DNA of 64,000 nt from the NCBI GenBank assembly GCA_951812925.1, contig OX638368.1, positions 73,256,422 to 73,320,421 on the forward strand, in the 5' to 3' direction. The position numbers and the translations under genes are program-made. The first letter of the stretch is position 1. The number at the start of each line of letters is the position of its first letter. Positions 20,733 through 31,001 of this stretch are shown one piece after another. A model generated the notes under the pieces. That model saw only the letters and a list, made by a program, of their open reading frames with translations. It searched no databases and was not told the origin of the DNA. The DNA is from Calliopum simillimum (lineage: Eukaryota > Arthropoda > Insecta > Diptera > Lauxaniidae).

Positions 20733-21151
20733 TACATATCAAATGAAAGAAAATAATTTCAGCTTCCAAATTTGGTATTTAAAATTATAGGTCTTTGTGT
20801 GTTTTTCTAGAGCGAAGGTAACTTTTCTTATCTGACTTGAACTTCGTTCAGTGGTAATGGTTTTTTGCTAGAATTTTAAAATTCTTCTGCTTTGTTTGTA
20901 CTGTATGTTTACCATTTTTGCGATGTTGCAAATAGTTTTTAATAAAAATAACAACAACCTTTATTGATCAGTTTGGGACACATGCGTACATATAGTTCGA
21001 GGTACATTCGTACACACGAATTTACCCTAATGAAGCGTAATTTTAATTTATTAAGTATATAAATTAAGTGGCTCAATAGTGGCTATAACTACCAATTAAT
21101 TCATAGAATTTCTAAAACACGTCCAAAAAGATACGCTGTGCTTCAAAGATA
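20733..21151. other. No gene recognised
   Basis: Unique-looking AT-rich DNA between the Tc1 element and the large palindrome. No motif seen. Confidence 0.4.
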
Positions 21152-21160
21152 ACTTTAATT

Positions 21161-22752
21161 AGGTACATTAAGCTAGCAGAGCGAAAATGGCAGAACTGAA
21201 AAAAAAATATGGCAGAATTATAGGCTAATTTTGGGTCCAAACGCCGAATTTTAGGCTCTTATTTAAAAAAAAAAAATAGCACTGTTAGCTTAAGTGTAAG
21301 CCAGCAGAGCTGTTTCGAGAAAACACATACGGGACGTATATTGAACTAAAGTAAGTAGTCAATAATTATAGGCTAATTATAGGCTATTTAAATGCCCAAT
21401 CGCCAAATAAAAAGCTTTCCATTAAAAAAAAAAAAAAAGATTCTGCTAGGTTAAGTTTAAGCCAGCAGAGCGATTTCGAAAAAAAAAACATTTTGTACTA
21501 AAGAAAGTATTCAATAATTATAGGCTAATTATAGGCTATTTAAATGCCCCATTGCCAAAAGAAAAGCTTTTCATTAAAAAAAAAAAAAAAAATTCTGCTA
21601 GGTTAAGCTTAAGCTAGCAGAGCGATTTCGAAAAAAAAACATTTTGTACTAAAGAAAGTATTCAATAATTATAGGCTAATTATAGGCTATTTAAATGCCC
21701 CATCGCCAAAAGAAAAGCTTTTCATTTAAAAAAAAATGGACCAAATCAATTTTTTTTGAAATAAGGAACTTCGAATAACAACAATTCCAGAGAAAAAAAA
21801 AACAACAACAAAACTACTACAACAACAACAAATTTACTACTACTACAACAACAGTAATTTTACATAAAAGTAGGGGTAAGTAAGTAGGCGGCCTGCGGCC
21901 GCGGATCAGTCTATAATATATCCAACAAATAGTTTTGCTAGTCAAATTGCGAGCGAGGCCGAAGGCCGCCGCGAAGCCGGTGTTGGATGTCTGACGGGTT
22001 TAAATCCTGAGAAGCGGCCGCAGGCCGCCCACTTACCCCTACTTTTATGTAAAATTACTGTTGTTGTAGTAAATTTGTTGTTGTTGTAGTAGTTTTTTGT
22101 TGTTGTTGTTTTTTTTTCTCTGGAATTGTTGTTATTCGAAGTTCCTTATTTCAAGAAAAATGATTTGGTCCATTTTTTTTTAAATGAAAAGCTTTTCTTT
22201 TGGCGATGGGGCATTTAAATAGCCTATAATTAGCCTATAATTATTGAATACTGTCTTTAGTACAAAATGTTTTTTTTTCGAAATCACTCTGCTAGCTTAA
22301 GCTTAACCTAGCAGAATTTTTTTTTTTTTGATGAAAAGCTTTTTTTTGGCAATGGGGCATTTAAATAGCCTATAATTAGGCTATAATTATTGAATACTTT
22401 CTTTAGTACAAAATGTTTTTTTTTTCGAAATCGCTCTGCTGGCTTAAACTTAACCTAGCAGAATCTTTTTTTTTTTTTTTAATGGAAAGCTTTTTATTTG
22501 GCGATTGGGCATTTAAATAGCCTTTAATTAGCCTATAACTATGACTACTTACTTTAGTTCAATATACGTCTCGTATGTGTTTTGTCGAAACAGCTCTGCT
22601 GGCTTACACTTAAGCTGGCAGAGCTATTTTTTTTTTAAATGAAGAGCCTAAAATTCGGCGTTTGGGCCCAAAATTAGCCTATAATTAGCCTATAATTCTG
22701 CCATAATTTTTTTTCAGTTCTGCCATTTTCGCTCTGCTAGCTTAATGTACCT
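21161..22752. mobile_element. 1.6-kb palindromic foldback, 9-bp target duplication (Mutator-like)
   Basis: It starts AGGTACATTAAGCTAGCAG and ends with its reverse complement, and the arms match almost base for base to the centre near 21950. Each arm holds about four direct units of roughly 110-150 bp marked by TATAGGCTAATTATAGGC and AGGTTAAGYTTAAGCYAGCA. The flanks carry a perfect 9-bp duplication ACTTTAATT (21152-21160, 22753-22761). A 9-bp duplication with very long terminal repeats is typical of Mutator-like elements. The unpaired centre is unusually G/C-rich and has GCGGCCG copies on both sides. No transposase is present. Confidence 0.85.
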
Positions 22753-22761
22753 ACTTTAATT

Positions 22762-23310
22762 TACCGCTAGTCGGCTATGCAAGTCATGTCTCAATAGATA
22801 CATATTGATTGATAATACTTACTTGATAATATCCCAAGACCGTTTTATGTTTAAAGTGCAATTCGATGAGTAAGAAGATTTAAACACAGAAGTTACAATT
22901 TTCGCATAAATATCACAAGGTGTTAGTTCTGAAATGTTATATAAAATAATTCAATAAATAGTTAACATATTACATCTTTTAATTTTATTATGGATAAATA
23001 GGAATAAGATATTTTACAATTAATTTTAAAAATAATTAATTGAGTGTAATATATGTGTCGTATAGCAATGTCTTCAACTTTTAATAAAAATTGAGTTAGC
23101 GACCGATTTTGTATCCCACTTTAAATGCTACCGTTGGCTTTTATCAAAATTTGTATAAGGACTGTAACGAAAACTAACAGCACATTTTCATTTGCTTGTA
23201 ACTTAACTGTTTCTAGTAATATTTTCTTTTAACTTTTTTATACCACGAAAATATTTATTTTAATTTACTTTTCATTAAAACTAATAACAAAAAAGGCTTA
23301 GCTTGAGTTG
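22762..23310. other. No gene recognised
   Basis: AT-rich DNA between the palindrome and the mariner-like transposase remnant. It may include the 3' end of that element, but I could not find its terminal repeat. Confidence 0.4.
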
Positions 23311-23884
23311 AGTATTATATTTGATTCCTTTATGTAATTCTGCACACCTTCTTTTTGAGCGACACTGCTTAACCAATGCCAGTTTTTCTTAAATTCTTTG
23401 ATGTAGTCAGCAACTGCACCGGTTGTCAAGTTTCGCTTCACAATAGCCCAATACCTTTATAATGGGCGAAAATCGAGTTTCTAGTGGGTTCCCTTCTTTC
23501 GCAACGCAAATTATGTTATTCTTTTCTATGAACTTTAGAGTGGACCGGGCGTAGTGTGCTGTGGCAAGGTCAGGGCAAAATATTGTTGATGCATTGTGTT
23601 TCTTCTAAAATGATATATTTCAGACACTCTTTTCCGAAAAACGGCATATATAGTGCCTTTTTGTGAACAATAAGGGAAATTGTCGCCAAATTTTTTTAGT
23701 ACAACCTTTCACTCTTGAGTAGAATTTGAGATCTGACAATGTTCTTGAATCCATTTTTACATAGATTTCATCATCCATTATAACTCATTTAATAATTTCT
23801 TTAAGATAATTTTATATTGAACTAATTAAACAGTCATTTTTGCAATTTTTCAACAACAGACGAAAGCAAGTGTTAACATGGAAA

Positions 23885-23968
23885 TTGATTACATATGTTT
23901 CGGCTACTTCCACATACATATTTGTATATTTTCATATATAAACATGTATATAGCCTCATCAGATCAGT
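23885..23968 (-). ncRNA. Candidate hammerhead ribozyme, minus-strand copy
   Basis: Mirror copy of the motif at 24052-24138, read on the minus strand: CTGATGA (23956-23962), stem II GGCTA/TAGCC, GAAA (23898-23901), minimal stem III CATATG (23892-23897), cleavage triplet GTA, stem I TGAT/ATCA. All invariant core residues are present by eye. Confidence 0.7.
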
Positions 23969-24051
23969 TTTAGTTAAATCTTGTACGGTTTCTGGCCTCA
24001 TCAGATCAGTTTTAGTTAAATCTTGCCAGAAACCGTACAAGATTTAACTAA

Positions 24052-24138
24052 AACTGATCTGATGAGGCTATATACATGTTTATATATGAAAATATACAAA
24101 TATGTATGTGGAAGTAGCCGAAACATATGTAATCAATT
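24052..24138 (+). ncRNA. Candidate hammerhead ribozyme, plus-strand copy
   Basis: The order is stem I TGAT (24055-24058), CTGATGA (24059-24065), stem II GGCTA (24066-24070) pairing with TAGCC (24115-24119) across a long AT-rich loop, GAAA (24120-24123), a 6-nt self-complementary stem III CATATG (24124-24129), then T-A with predicted cleavage after 24131, and ATCA (24132-24135) closing stem I. This is the type I hammerhead layout with the tiny stem III reported for Penelope-like elements. Confidence 0.7.
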
Positions 24139-24709
24139 TCCATGTTAACACTTGCTTTCGTCTGTTGTTGAAAAAAATTGCAAAAATGACTGTTTAATTA
24201 GTTCAATATAAAATTATCATACTTCAATTTAGAAAAAGCGCGTTGGTACTTTCATTAGTACTATACAAGCAATAAAAAACAGTCAATAAACTAACTTCAT
24301 AATTTCTTTAAGTAAATGATTATACAATCTATGAAACCTTGTTTTACCAACTTGAACTTCCGTTTCACTTTTTTTTGGGTAATTTTTATTTTTTGTATGT
24401 CTTTAAGTAGTGGCTATGCTTTACTTGTTGCATCATCGATACTGGTTCCATTCTGTTCTGCCAAATCCCGTACTGAGATACTTTTGTTTTTGTCTATCAA
24501 AGTCACTACCTTCTTTCTCGTTTTGGGTCAACTTGTTTTCTTCTACTTTTTTTGGAGAGAATAGGTACTCAAGCACTTGATAGTAATATTTTTATACTAT
24601 TGACACTGGTTTTGTAGCGTCTGGTCAACTTTCTTTACGAAATATCTTTTCAGTACAGTAATTGTGCACAATTTACTCGCGCATGCCATATTCGATACGC
24701 GTCAGCGCG

Positions 24710-25881
24710 ACATCTACTATCAGAATACCGGAGAACTTAAACAGAATTAAAACACAATTGATCACGCTATCTAACGGTACATTTCTTGTTTTAAATAAAT
24801 GCGTACTTTGCGAGAAAATGTATTTCAAAGTGTACAGTTAATTTCGATTTTGATGAATGATCAATTTCTATAGAAATTTCAAGTTTCGTGTTTTGTTTTT
24901 CTTCATAATTTACAAAAAAGAAAAAAATGAAGAAATGAATGCATATTTGGTTTGGATAAAAACCACCCGCCCAGGGTATTTTAAAAGAACTCATCGCAAT
25001 AACAATAAAATTATTATCTTTTAGAGGGATAAATTTTCAACATTTATAAATTTTTCCCATTGCTGGAAAGTTGGAAAGTTTGCACTTTGGAAGTCCTGGA
25101 AAAAGTTAAAATTTTTCGATTCAAATCACGGTTTTTTGGCTATAACCTAAGATGCCAGAGACGCACAGATACTTAAGACCCCAATAACTGTAGGAAATCT
25201 GTTTCACTATTTTTCATACAACACATTATTCCAAGGCTAAGCGTTTACCCGCTAGAGTACGTCATTTGTTAAAAAGAAATTACCATCATGGAAAAGTGAC
25301 ATTTTCATGTTTTTATTTCAAAGTATACTCAATATTTTGACGAGAAACTAAGAGAAGCCAAGGGCTTTCAAACATACTGTAATGCACACATGAGTTGGAC
25401 TTGCAGACCTTAGTTAAATTTTATAGCTAACACATGAGTCGCATTGCATCAAACAATTGATTTGTTTTTGTTTTGTAATGACACATTGGTCATCAGAACA
25501 AAGGCACAGTAAACAAAATGATAACTAACGTGCACTCAAGAGAATCCTCTATGGTTACCGCATAACCCAAATTATTGTTGTAAAAATTATTGCAAACATA
25601 TATGATATTTTGTCATATTTATGTATGTGTCGTTAATTTTAATAGGAAGTACATTTAAGAGCAATAGTAATATCATAATATGAACTGACTTGCATTTTGT
25701 TAGAAATGTATTAAATTTAGCTCTGTTTTAACAGAAAGTTTGCTTGATGGTGTAGAGTTGATATTATTAAGTTGAAAAAACCATATTTGTCAAATAACCG
25801 ATACTTAAGTATGCAACTGTGTATGACATTACTTTTGTTCTTGAATGGACTTGCACCACTATTAAAATGAACGACATATGC
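24710..25881. other. No gene recognised
   Basis: AT-rich DNA. Short frames have no motif. The 5' terminal repeat of the mariner-like element may lie near 24700-24790 but was not identified. Confidence 0.4.
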
Positions 25882-26460
25882 CTGTGGACTTTTGACAAAA
25901 CAACCTAACTCGAAATTGGCAACTTTTCAGCAGAGCTAAAAACAACTTTTGGACCAAATGTAAAAGTTTTTTATTACACATGAATACTAAACCAATATTT
26001 CCCAGTAAATTTTTTTGCTCTAAAGTCAAAGTTTTTAATAAAATTGAAATAAGATGTTTTTGTCAAATAATTTTTGATTTAAGAAATTCAGTTCTTTCCA
26101 TAGGAAAAGTAACTTATTTCGAAGAAGTGCTTTTGTCAAACTTTTGTTTGCCATTTAACCTGTATCTTATCTCGACTTAAGATGTTTTGTGAAAAAAAAC
26201 ACCCTTTTCTTAAGGCGACTTAAGTTGTTTTTGAAATGCATTTGTAAAAGTTATTGTTATTGCAAATACTTGAATTTTTACCTATTTGAGAGAAGTTGTT
26301 TTGTCAAATGCAATTTGGAATAAAACATCAAGATAGGTTGATTTTCGATTCTCAATCTCTCCAACAAGTCATAGAGATATGACGATTACACCATATATAT
26401 GATTAAAATTCTGGAACATTGTCTTATTTCAAGTTAGGTTGTTTTGTCAAAAGTCCACAG
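25882..26460. mobile_element. MITE with CTGTGGACTTTTGAC ends
   Basis: Terminal inverted repeats CTGTGGACTTTTGACAAAAC and reverse complement, about 29 bp. The interior repeats TTTTGTCAAA several times (about 26060, 26130, 26300). The target duplication is not clear. The next foldback starts 9 bp beyond its right end. Confidence 0.65.
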
Positions 26461-26469
26461 ATAGGTATG

Positions 26470-28545
26470 CACGGTGGTTTTTAAAAAATTTTAACTTTTT
26501 GAAATACCACCCGCGATTTTTTTCAGGGATAATGTTGGGGGACCCTTCTAGTATCTAAATCCGCAAACCGCGAAATCGAACGTCCAGCCGTTTTTTTTTT
26601 TTTTTTGACCTTTTAGTTTTTTTAACGATTTTTGAGTATATCTCGGTGTGTATATACATATTATGTACACATATATATGTATATACGTACATATATATAC
26701 TTGTGTATGTATATATGTGTAATATATATATATGGATATATAAATACATTCATACATACATACATATAAAAGGTATCGTTTCCGCACCACTTATTTTTTA
26801 AAAAAATCGGTTTTTTCGTATTTAAGAAAAACACAAACAAAAACCGGAAACGAAAGTAGTCACTTCAGATGTGATTTTTGATGCTTAATCCGATTCCGGT
26901 ATTAGAATTGCTCTATTACGTCTGGACTTTGAGATATCCTTACATATATGTTTAAATGACACCATTTTTTTTCCTATTTTTGAAGTTATATAACAAGATA
27001 AGGTAATATTATGCCGTAAAATCTGGTATGACAGTTAATAGCCCTAGTTTTTTCCTTGAAAATTCAATCAAACCGATAACGATATCTTTTTTTTGTCGGA
27101 GATATCTTTGCCTAAAAAGTTAAAAAAGTGCAAAAACACGATTTTTGGCTATATTGGATGTTATATGCAGGACACACAAAATTTTTTTGGGAATTTCTAT
27201 TACCAGAAACATTTGGTACTTTCTTTTGGCTTTAAATTGAGCTATCAAATGTTTATCTGCAATATTTCTCTGCAAAGTTATGTTAACTTTAAAATCACAC
27301 CATGAAACTTAAAGCGAAAAATCTCGGTTTTCGGCTATATTTGAGGTTGTATATAGTACGGACGAAATTCGTCTGCTCTTTTTTACTAACCGAAGCATTT
27401 AAAACCATTCTTTATCTTCAAAATGAGCTAGCAAGTGGTCTCTTGTAACTGTTTTCTAAAAAGTTATGACTATTTTAAGACAACATGTGGCAGCAATATA
27501 AGGAATACTCGTACACTGTGAGTTTGCACTCTATAATGTAATTTTTAAATGGTCATAACTTTGTGGAAAACAATCACAAGAGACCTCTTGATAGCTTATT
27601 TTGAAGATAAAGAATGGTTTTAAATGCTTCGGTTAGTAAAAAAGAGCAGACGAATTTCGTCCGTACTGTATAAAACCTCAAATATAGCCGAAAACCGAGA
27701 TTTTTTGCTTTAAGTTTCATGGTGTGATTTTAAACTTAACATAACTTTGCAGAGAAATATTGCAGATAAACATTTGATAGCTCAATTTAAAACCAAAAGA
27801 AAGTACCAAATGTTTCTGGTAATAGAAATTCCCAAAAAAATTTTGTGTGTCCTGCATATAACATCCAATATAGTCAAAAATCGTGTTTTTGCACTTTTTT
27901 AACTTTTTAGGCAAAGATATCTCCGACAAAAAAAAAGATATCGTTATCGGTTTGATTGAGTTTTCAAGGAAAAAACTAGGGCTATTAACTGTCATACCAG
28001 ATTTTACGGCATAATATTACCTTATCTTGTTATATAACTTCAAAAATAGGAAAAAAAATGGTGTCCTTTAAACATATATGTAAGGATATCTCAAAGTCCA
28101 GACGTAATAGAGCAATTCTAATACCGGAATCAGATTTAGCATCAAAAATCACATCTGAAGTGACTACTTTCATTTCCGGTTTTTGTTTGTGTTTTTCTTA
28201 AATACGAAAAAACCGATTTTTTTAAAAAATAAATGGTGCGGAAACGATACCTTTTATATGTATGTATGTATGTATTTATATATCCATATATATAAATTAC
28301 ACATATATACATACACAAGTATATATATGTACGTATATACATATATATGTGTACATAATATGTATATACACACCGAGATATACTCAAAAATCGTTATAAA
28401 AACTAAAAGGTCGAAAAAAAAAAACGGCTGGACGTTCGATTTCGCGGTTTGCGGATTTAGATACTAGAAGGGTCCCCCAACATTATCCCTGAAAAAAATC
28501 GCGGGTAGTATTTCAAAAAGTTAAAATTTTTTAAAAACCACCGTG
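26470..28545. mobile_element. 2.1-kb foldback, CACGGTG termini, TATG duplication
   Basis: The ends are CACGGTGGTTTTTAAAAA and reverse complement; flanks are TATG at 26466-26469 and 28546-28549. The arms are nearly perfect inverted repeats around about 27508, including AT-rich microsatellite stretches (TATATGTAC types). The arm contains the shared family block GATGCTTAATCCGATTCCGG followed by AATTGCTCTATTACGTC. It is one of three CACGGTG elements here with 4-bp duplications. CAC ends with 4-bp duplications fit the Chapaev (CMC) group, by inference. It carries no transposase. Confidence 0.8.
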
Positions 28546-28758
28546 TATGTATACATATTTGTAAAATATGTGAAGACGTTATAACTTTTTCTTTAATGTT
28601 TGTTTAAAGTAATGAAATGTTTACAATAATGAAATATTGAAAATGAATGAAATGATTAAGGGGTATGAACACTGTAAACGCTTTAGTTTCAGGTGGTTTT
28701 TATTTTATTAATTAAGAAAAATTGACTCGACATATAAATATAAAACTTTGTATATGTA

Positions 28759-29301
28759 GAGTAGAACGGGGTAATGTCGTGCAGGGGGTAATGTCGTGCA
28801 CTGGCTGTTTTAGCCCAAAGAATTGAATGATTTACCAACTGTTCGTAAGGAAGGGACCTGCTGACCTACTGAGCTTATGCATATAATACTAGCAATTTTC
28901 ACCGGTTCGTCTCTACAGAGTAACCTTTTTTTCACGCACGCTTTCGGGACGATAAAAGTGTTTTTTCATCGGGTCAGAAAAATAATTTTCCTTGCGGGAA
29001 AATATACCAGGTAAGTGTTTTCTGAAACGAAATATCCTGCCAAAGAAAAGAAGTATTTGGTTTTCGAAAAAAATTTTGGGCTTCACCGAGTTATCGAAGT
29101 TGACCTTTAAAACGACCATTGGGGTAATGTCGTGCACATTCACTTACACAAACACAATTTCTCGCTACTCAAATGTTGTTACACATGGATGTAACCAATG
29201 AAATGATCTTTCGATCGGATGCTTACTCGTTGCATTCGCTTGAGATGTACGGCTTTACGAGCATGTCAAAGTTGAGTGCACGACATTGCCCCGTTCTACT
29301 C
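28759..29301. mobile_element. TA-flanked element with GAGTAGAACGGGG ends
   Basis: Inverted ends GAGTAGAACGGGGTAATGTC and reverse complement (GACATTGCCCCGTTCTACTC), each flanked by TA. The short motif GGGGTAATGTCGTGCA recurs inside (28770, 28786, 29123) and, inverted, just outside at 29436. It is related in terminus to 49070-49950. The TA target suggests the Tc1/mariner/pogo group. Frames inside show no transposase motif. Confidence 0.65.
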
Positions 29302-29519
29302 TACACAACATATTATGTACTTAACACTTGTATGATAATGATTAAATACATGATAATGCTAAATCTCCTCTAATAGACCCACTACCTATCATTTCTCACA
29401 CATTTTGGTACCTTTACTATACTCGGAAAACAATGCACGACATTACCCCACAAATTTGTCGTGCACATTTTTTTGATATTGATACGATTTGTCTCTCCTA
29501 AAACTTGAAACTCGTTCGC

Positions 29520-29690
29520 CAGCAGCAGCTTCAGTGGAAAATGCTATAACTGTGGTAAGCAGGGACACATGGCACGAGACTGCCGATCACGTCGTAAACG
29601 AGCTACATCACTTTCACCAAGAAGAAACATTGAAAATAGGGTGAACAATGGCGAAAATGGTTACGAACAGCAATCATTAAACTAAAGATA
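29520..29690 (+). pseudogene. Ty3 element gag C-terminus with zinc knuckle
   Basis: Reads SGKCYNCGKQGHMARDCRSR, a textbook CCHC nucleic-acid-binding knuckle (C-x2-C-x4-H-x4-C), followed by a basic tail and a stop. Everything upstream of it (capsid, 5' LTR) is missing or unrecognisable in 29302-29520. It leads into the protease at 29729. Confidence 0.85.
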
Positions 29691-29728
29691 GCCAGTACAG
29701 CGGGGCGTGAGCTGACTCCCACTTATGA

Positions 29729-30208
29729 TTGCCCCATAGTCTTAGTTTCGAAGCTCTGCCGGAATTCCAACAGCCTTACAATCGGTGTGAGCTAACTTTA
29801 GATACGGGCGCATCGCATTCAATTGTGAGGAGTGATTTATTTGATAAGCGACGAGTTACGCCATTAAATGGGATCCAATTGAGAACAGGAGAAATTTCGC
29901 AAATAGTAGGAAAAGTTACAGCGATTATTCTTATTGGCAACAAAACTGTGGAACATGATTTTATTGTTGCAAACATCACCGATGAGGTTATTATTGGCGT
30001 GGACTTCATGATTCGACACGGGTTCACTTTGGACCTTAAGAAAAAGACGTTAAGGTATGCCAATGTCGAATTGCCTGTGGACATTGGCTGTGGACAAAAT
30101 TTAAAAATTGCAAGAGTCTACATAAGTGAGCGCTGTCGAATTGAACCCAACACCGAAGAAATTATTTGGGCTACAACAAATGAAGACTGTGGGGCAGCCC
30201 ATCTATAG
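29729..30208 (+). pseudogene. Ty3 element aspartic protease
   Basis: The frame carries CELTLDTGASHSIVRSDLF with the catalytic DTGA, a flap-like part (RTGEISQIVGKVTAIILIG), and IIGVDFMIRHGFTLDLKKKT, the conserved (L/V)G.DF.....l.lD...k motif. The domain is complete, about 120 residues. It would cut the polyprotein. The reading frame then ends in a stop at 30208; pol linker sequence (IPVRILNPTYQPKWMQKGEL) continues in another frame to about 30390. Confidence 0.85.
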
Positions 30209-30289
30209 GTACTGGAAGCAGATAAGTAAAATTTTAAGGAAGACCTGATTATTGGAAAGACCCTAGTAAAACCAAGAATGGACAGCAAA

Positions 30290-31001
30290 ATACCGGTACG
30301 AATTTTGAATCCAACATATCAGCCGAAATGGATGCAAAAAGGTGAACTCATAGCGCAATGTGAGAAAGTTATAGCTGTTATAAATTGTTAAATAACCAGC
30401 AGTACACAAAAGGTGCAACTTTAACAAAAACATCGGCCTTGGAAGTATTGACGAAAGAATGGACGAAGGAGTTGTCTGCCCAGAACAAAAATAAAGCAAA
30501 ATAGTTTCTGCAAAAGCATTGGCGGATATTTGCGTCCAAAGGAGAAAATAATGGCCGAACATCAGTGGTCAAACATCGCATTGATACAGGTAATTTTCAG
30601 CCAATTCGTCAACCTCCAAGGAGGCTAGCACTCGCTGAGAGAGAAGAAGTGACGGGCCTTATAGAAGAAATGACGCAAGAGAATGTCATTGCACCATCGA
30701 AAAGCCCGTGGAGTTCACCGGTCGTACTTGTCAAGAAAAAGGACGGAAGTATGCGATTCTGTGTGGATTACAGGAAATTGAATGACGTCACCAAAAAAGA
30801 CATCTTACCCGTTACCCAGAATCGATGATACACTGGATACGTTATCTGGAGCAACATGGTTTTTCACCCCAGACTTACAAAGTGGATATTGGCAGGTGGA
30901 AATAGATGACGAAGAAAAAACTGCCTTTAGTATTGGGAATGGTCTATGGCAGTTTAACGTCATGCCGTTTGGTCTTTGTAACGCTCCAGCTATGTTCAAG
31001 C
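30290..31001 (+). pseudogene. Ty3 reverse transcriptase, N-terminal half
   Basis: Frame 30565-30828 has [20 protein letters not shown], then [20 protein letters not shown] and [15 protein letters not shown]: Ty3 fingers. After a one-base shift, 30782-30993 gives [34 protein letters not shown] (motif A) and QFNVMPFGLCNAPAMF (motif B). It stops exactly at the 8-bp duplication GTTCAAGC of the hAT element. The other half starts at 32434. Confidence 0.9.

Larger units (their letters stand above)
23806..24300. mobile_element. Penelope-type palindromic retroelement, 12-bp duplication
   Basis: Inverted arms (about 23806-23997 and 24026-24218) face each other around a 28-bp repeat of arm sequence. 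An unpaired tail (24219-24300) follows. A perfect 12-bp duplication AATTTCTTTAAG (23794-23805, 24301-24312) flanks it, which points to target-primed reverse transcription, not cut-and-paste. Each arm holds a hammerhead-like core. Hammerheads with a minimal stem III and inverted or tandem terminal repeats are known from Penelope-like retroelements. A decayed relative is at 14091-14137 plus 15890-15985. Confidence 0.75.
23320..24700 (-). pseudogene. Mariner-like transposase remnant, split by a palindrome
   Basis: The minus strand, read in two pieces (24313-24700, then 23320-23793), gives an N-terminal helix-turn-helix stretch KVVTLIDKNKSISVRDLAEQ then NGTS, a basic part, and then DDEIYVKMDSRTLSDLKFYS, the DDE(T)YVK.DF motif of mariner-type transposases. 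Further on come FCPDLATAHYARSTLKFIEK and NNIICVAKEGNPLETRFSPI, holding the second catalytic D (PDLA.AHY) and the SPIE-like third box, here without its acid. Several frameshifts are present. It belongs to the mariner branch with wide DD spacing, but I cannot fix the clade. Confidence 0.75.

Noticed and set aside
21890..22020. CpG island or promoter at the G/C-rich centre
   Set aside because: It is the unpaired centre of a foldback element and recurs as a repeat at 43875; no gene starts here.
24316..24564. Plus-strand 82-codon hydrophobic frame
   Set aside because: It is antisense to the mariner-like transposase remnant, which has clear family motifs.
26548..28467. Tyr/Ile-rich frames in the 2.1-kb foldback
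   Set aside because: They come from TATATGTAC-type simple repeats in both arms.
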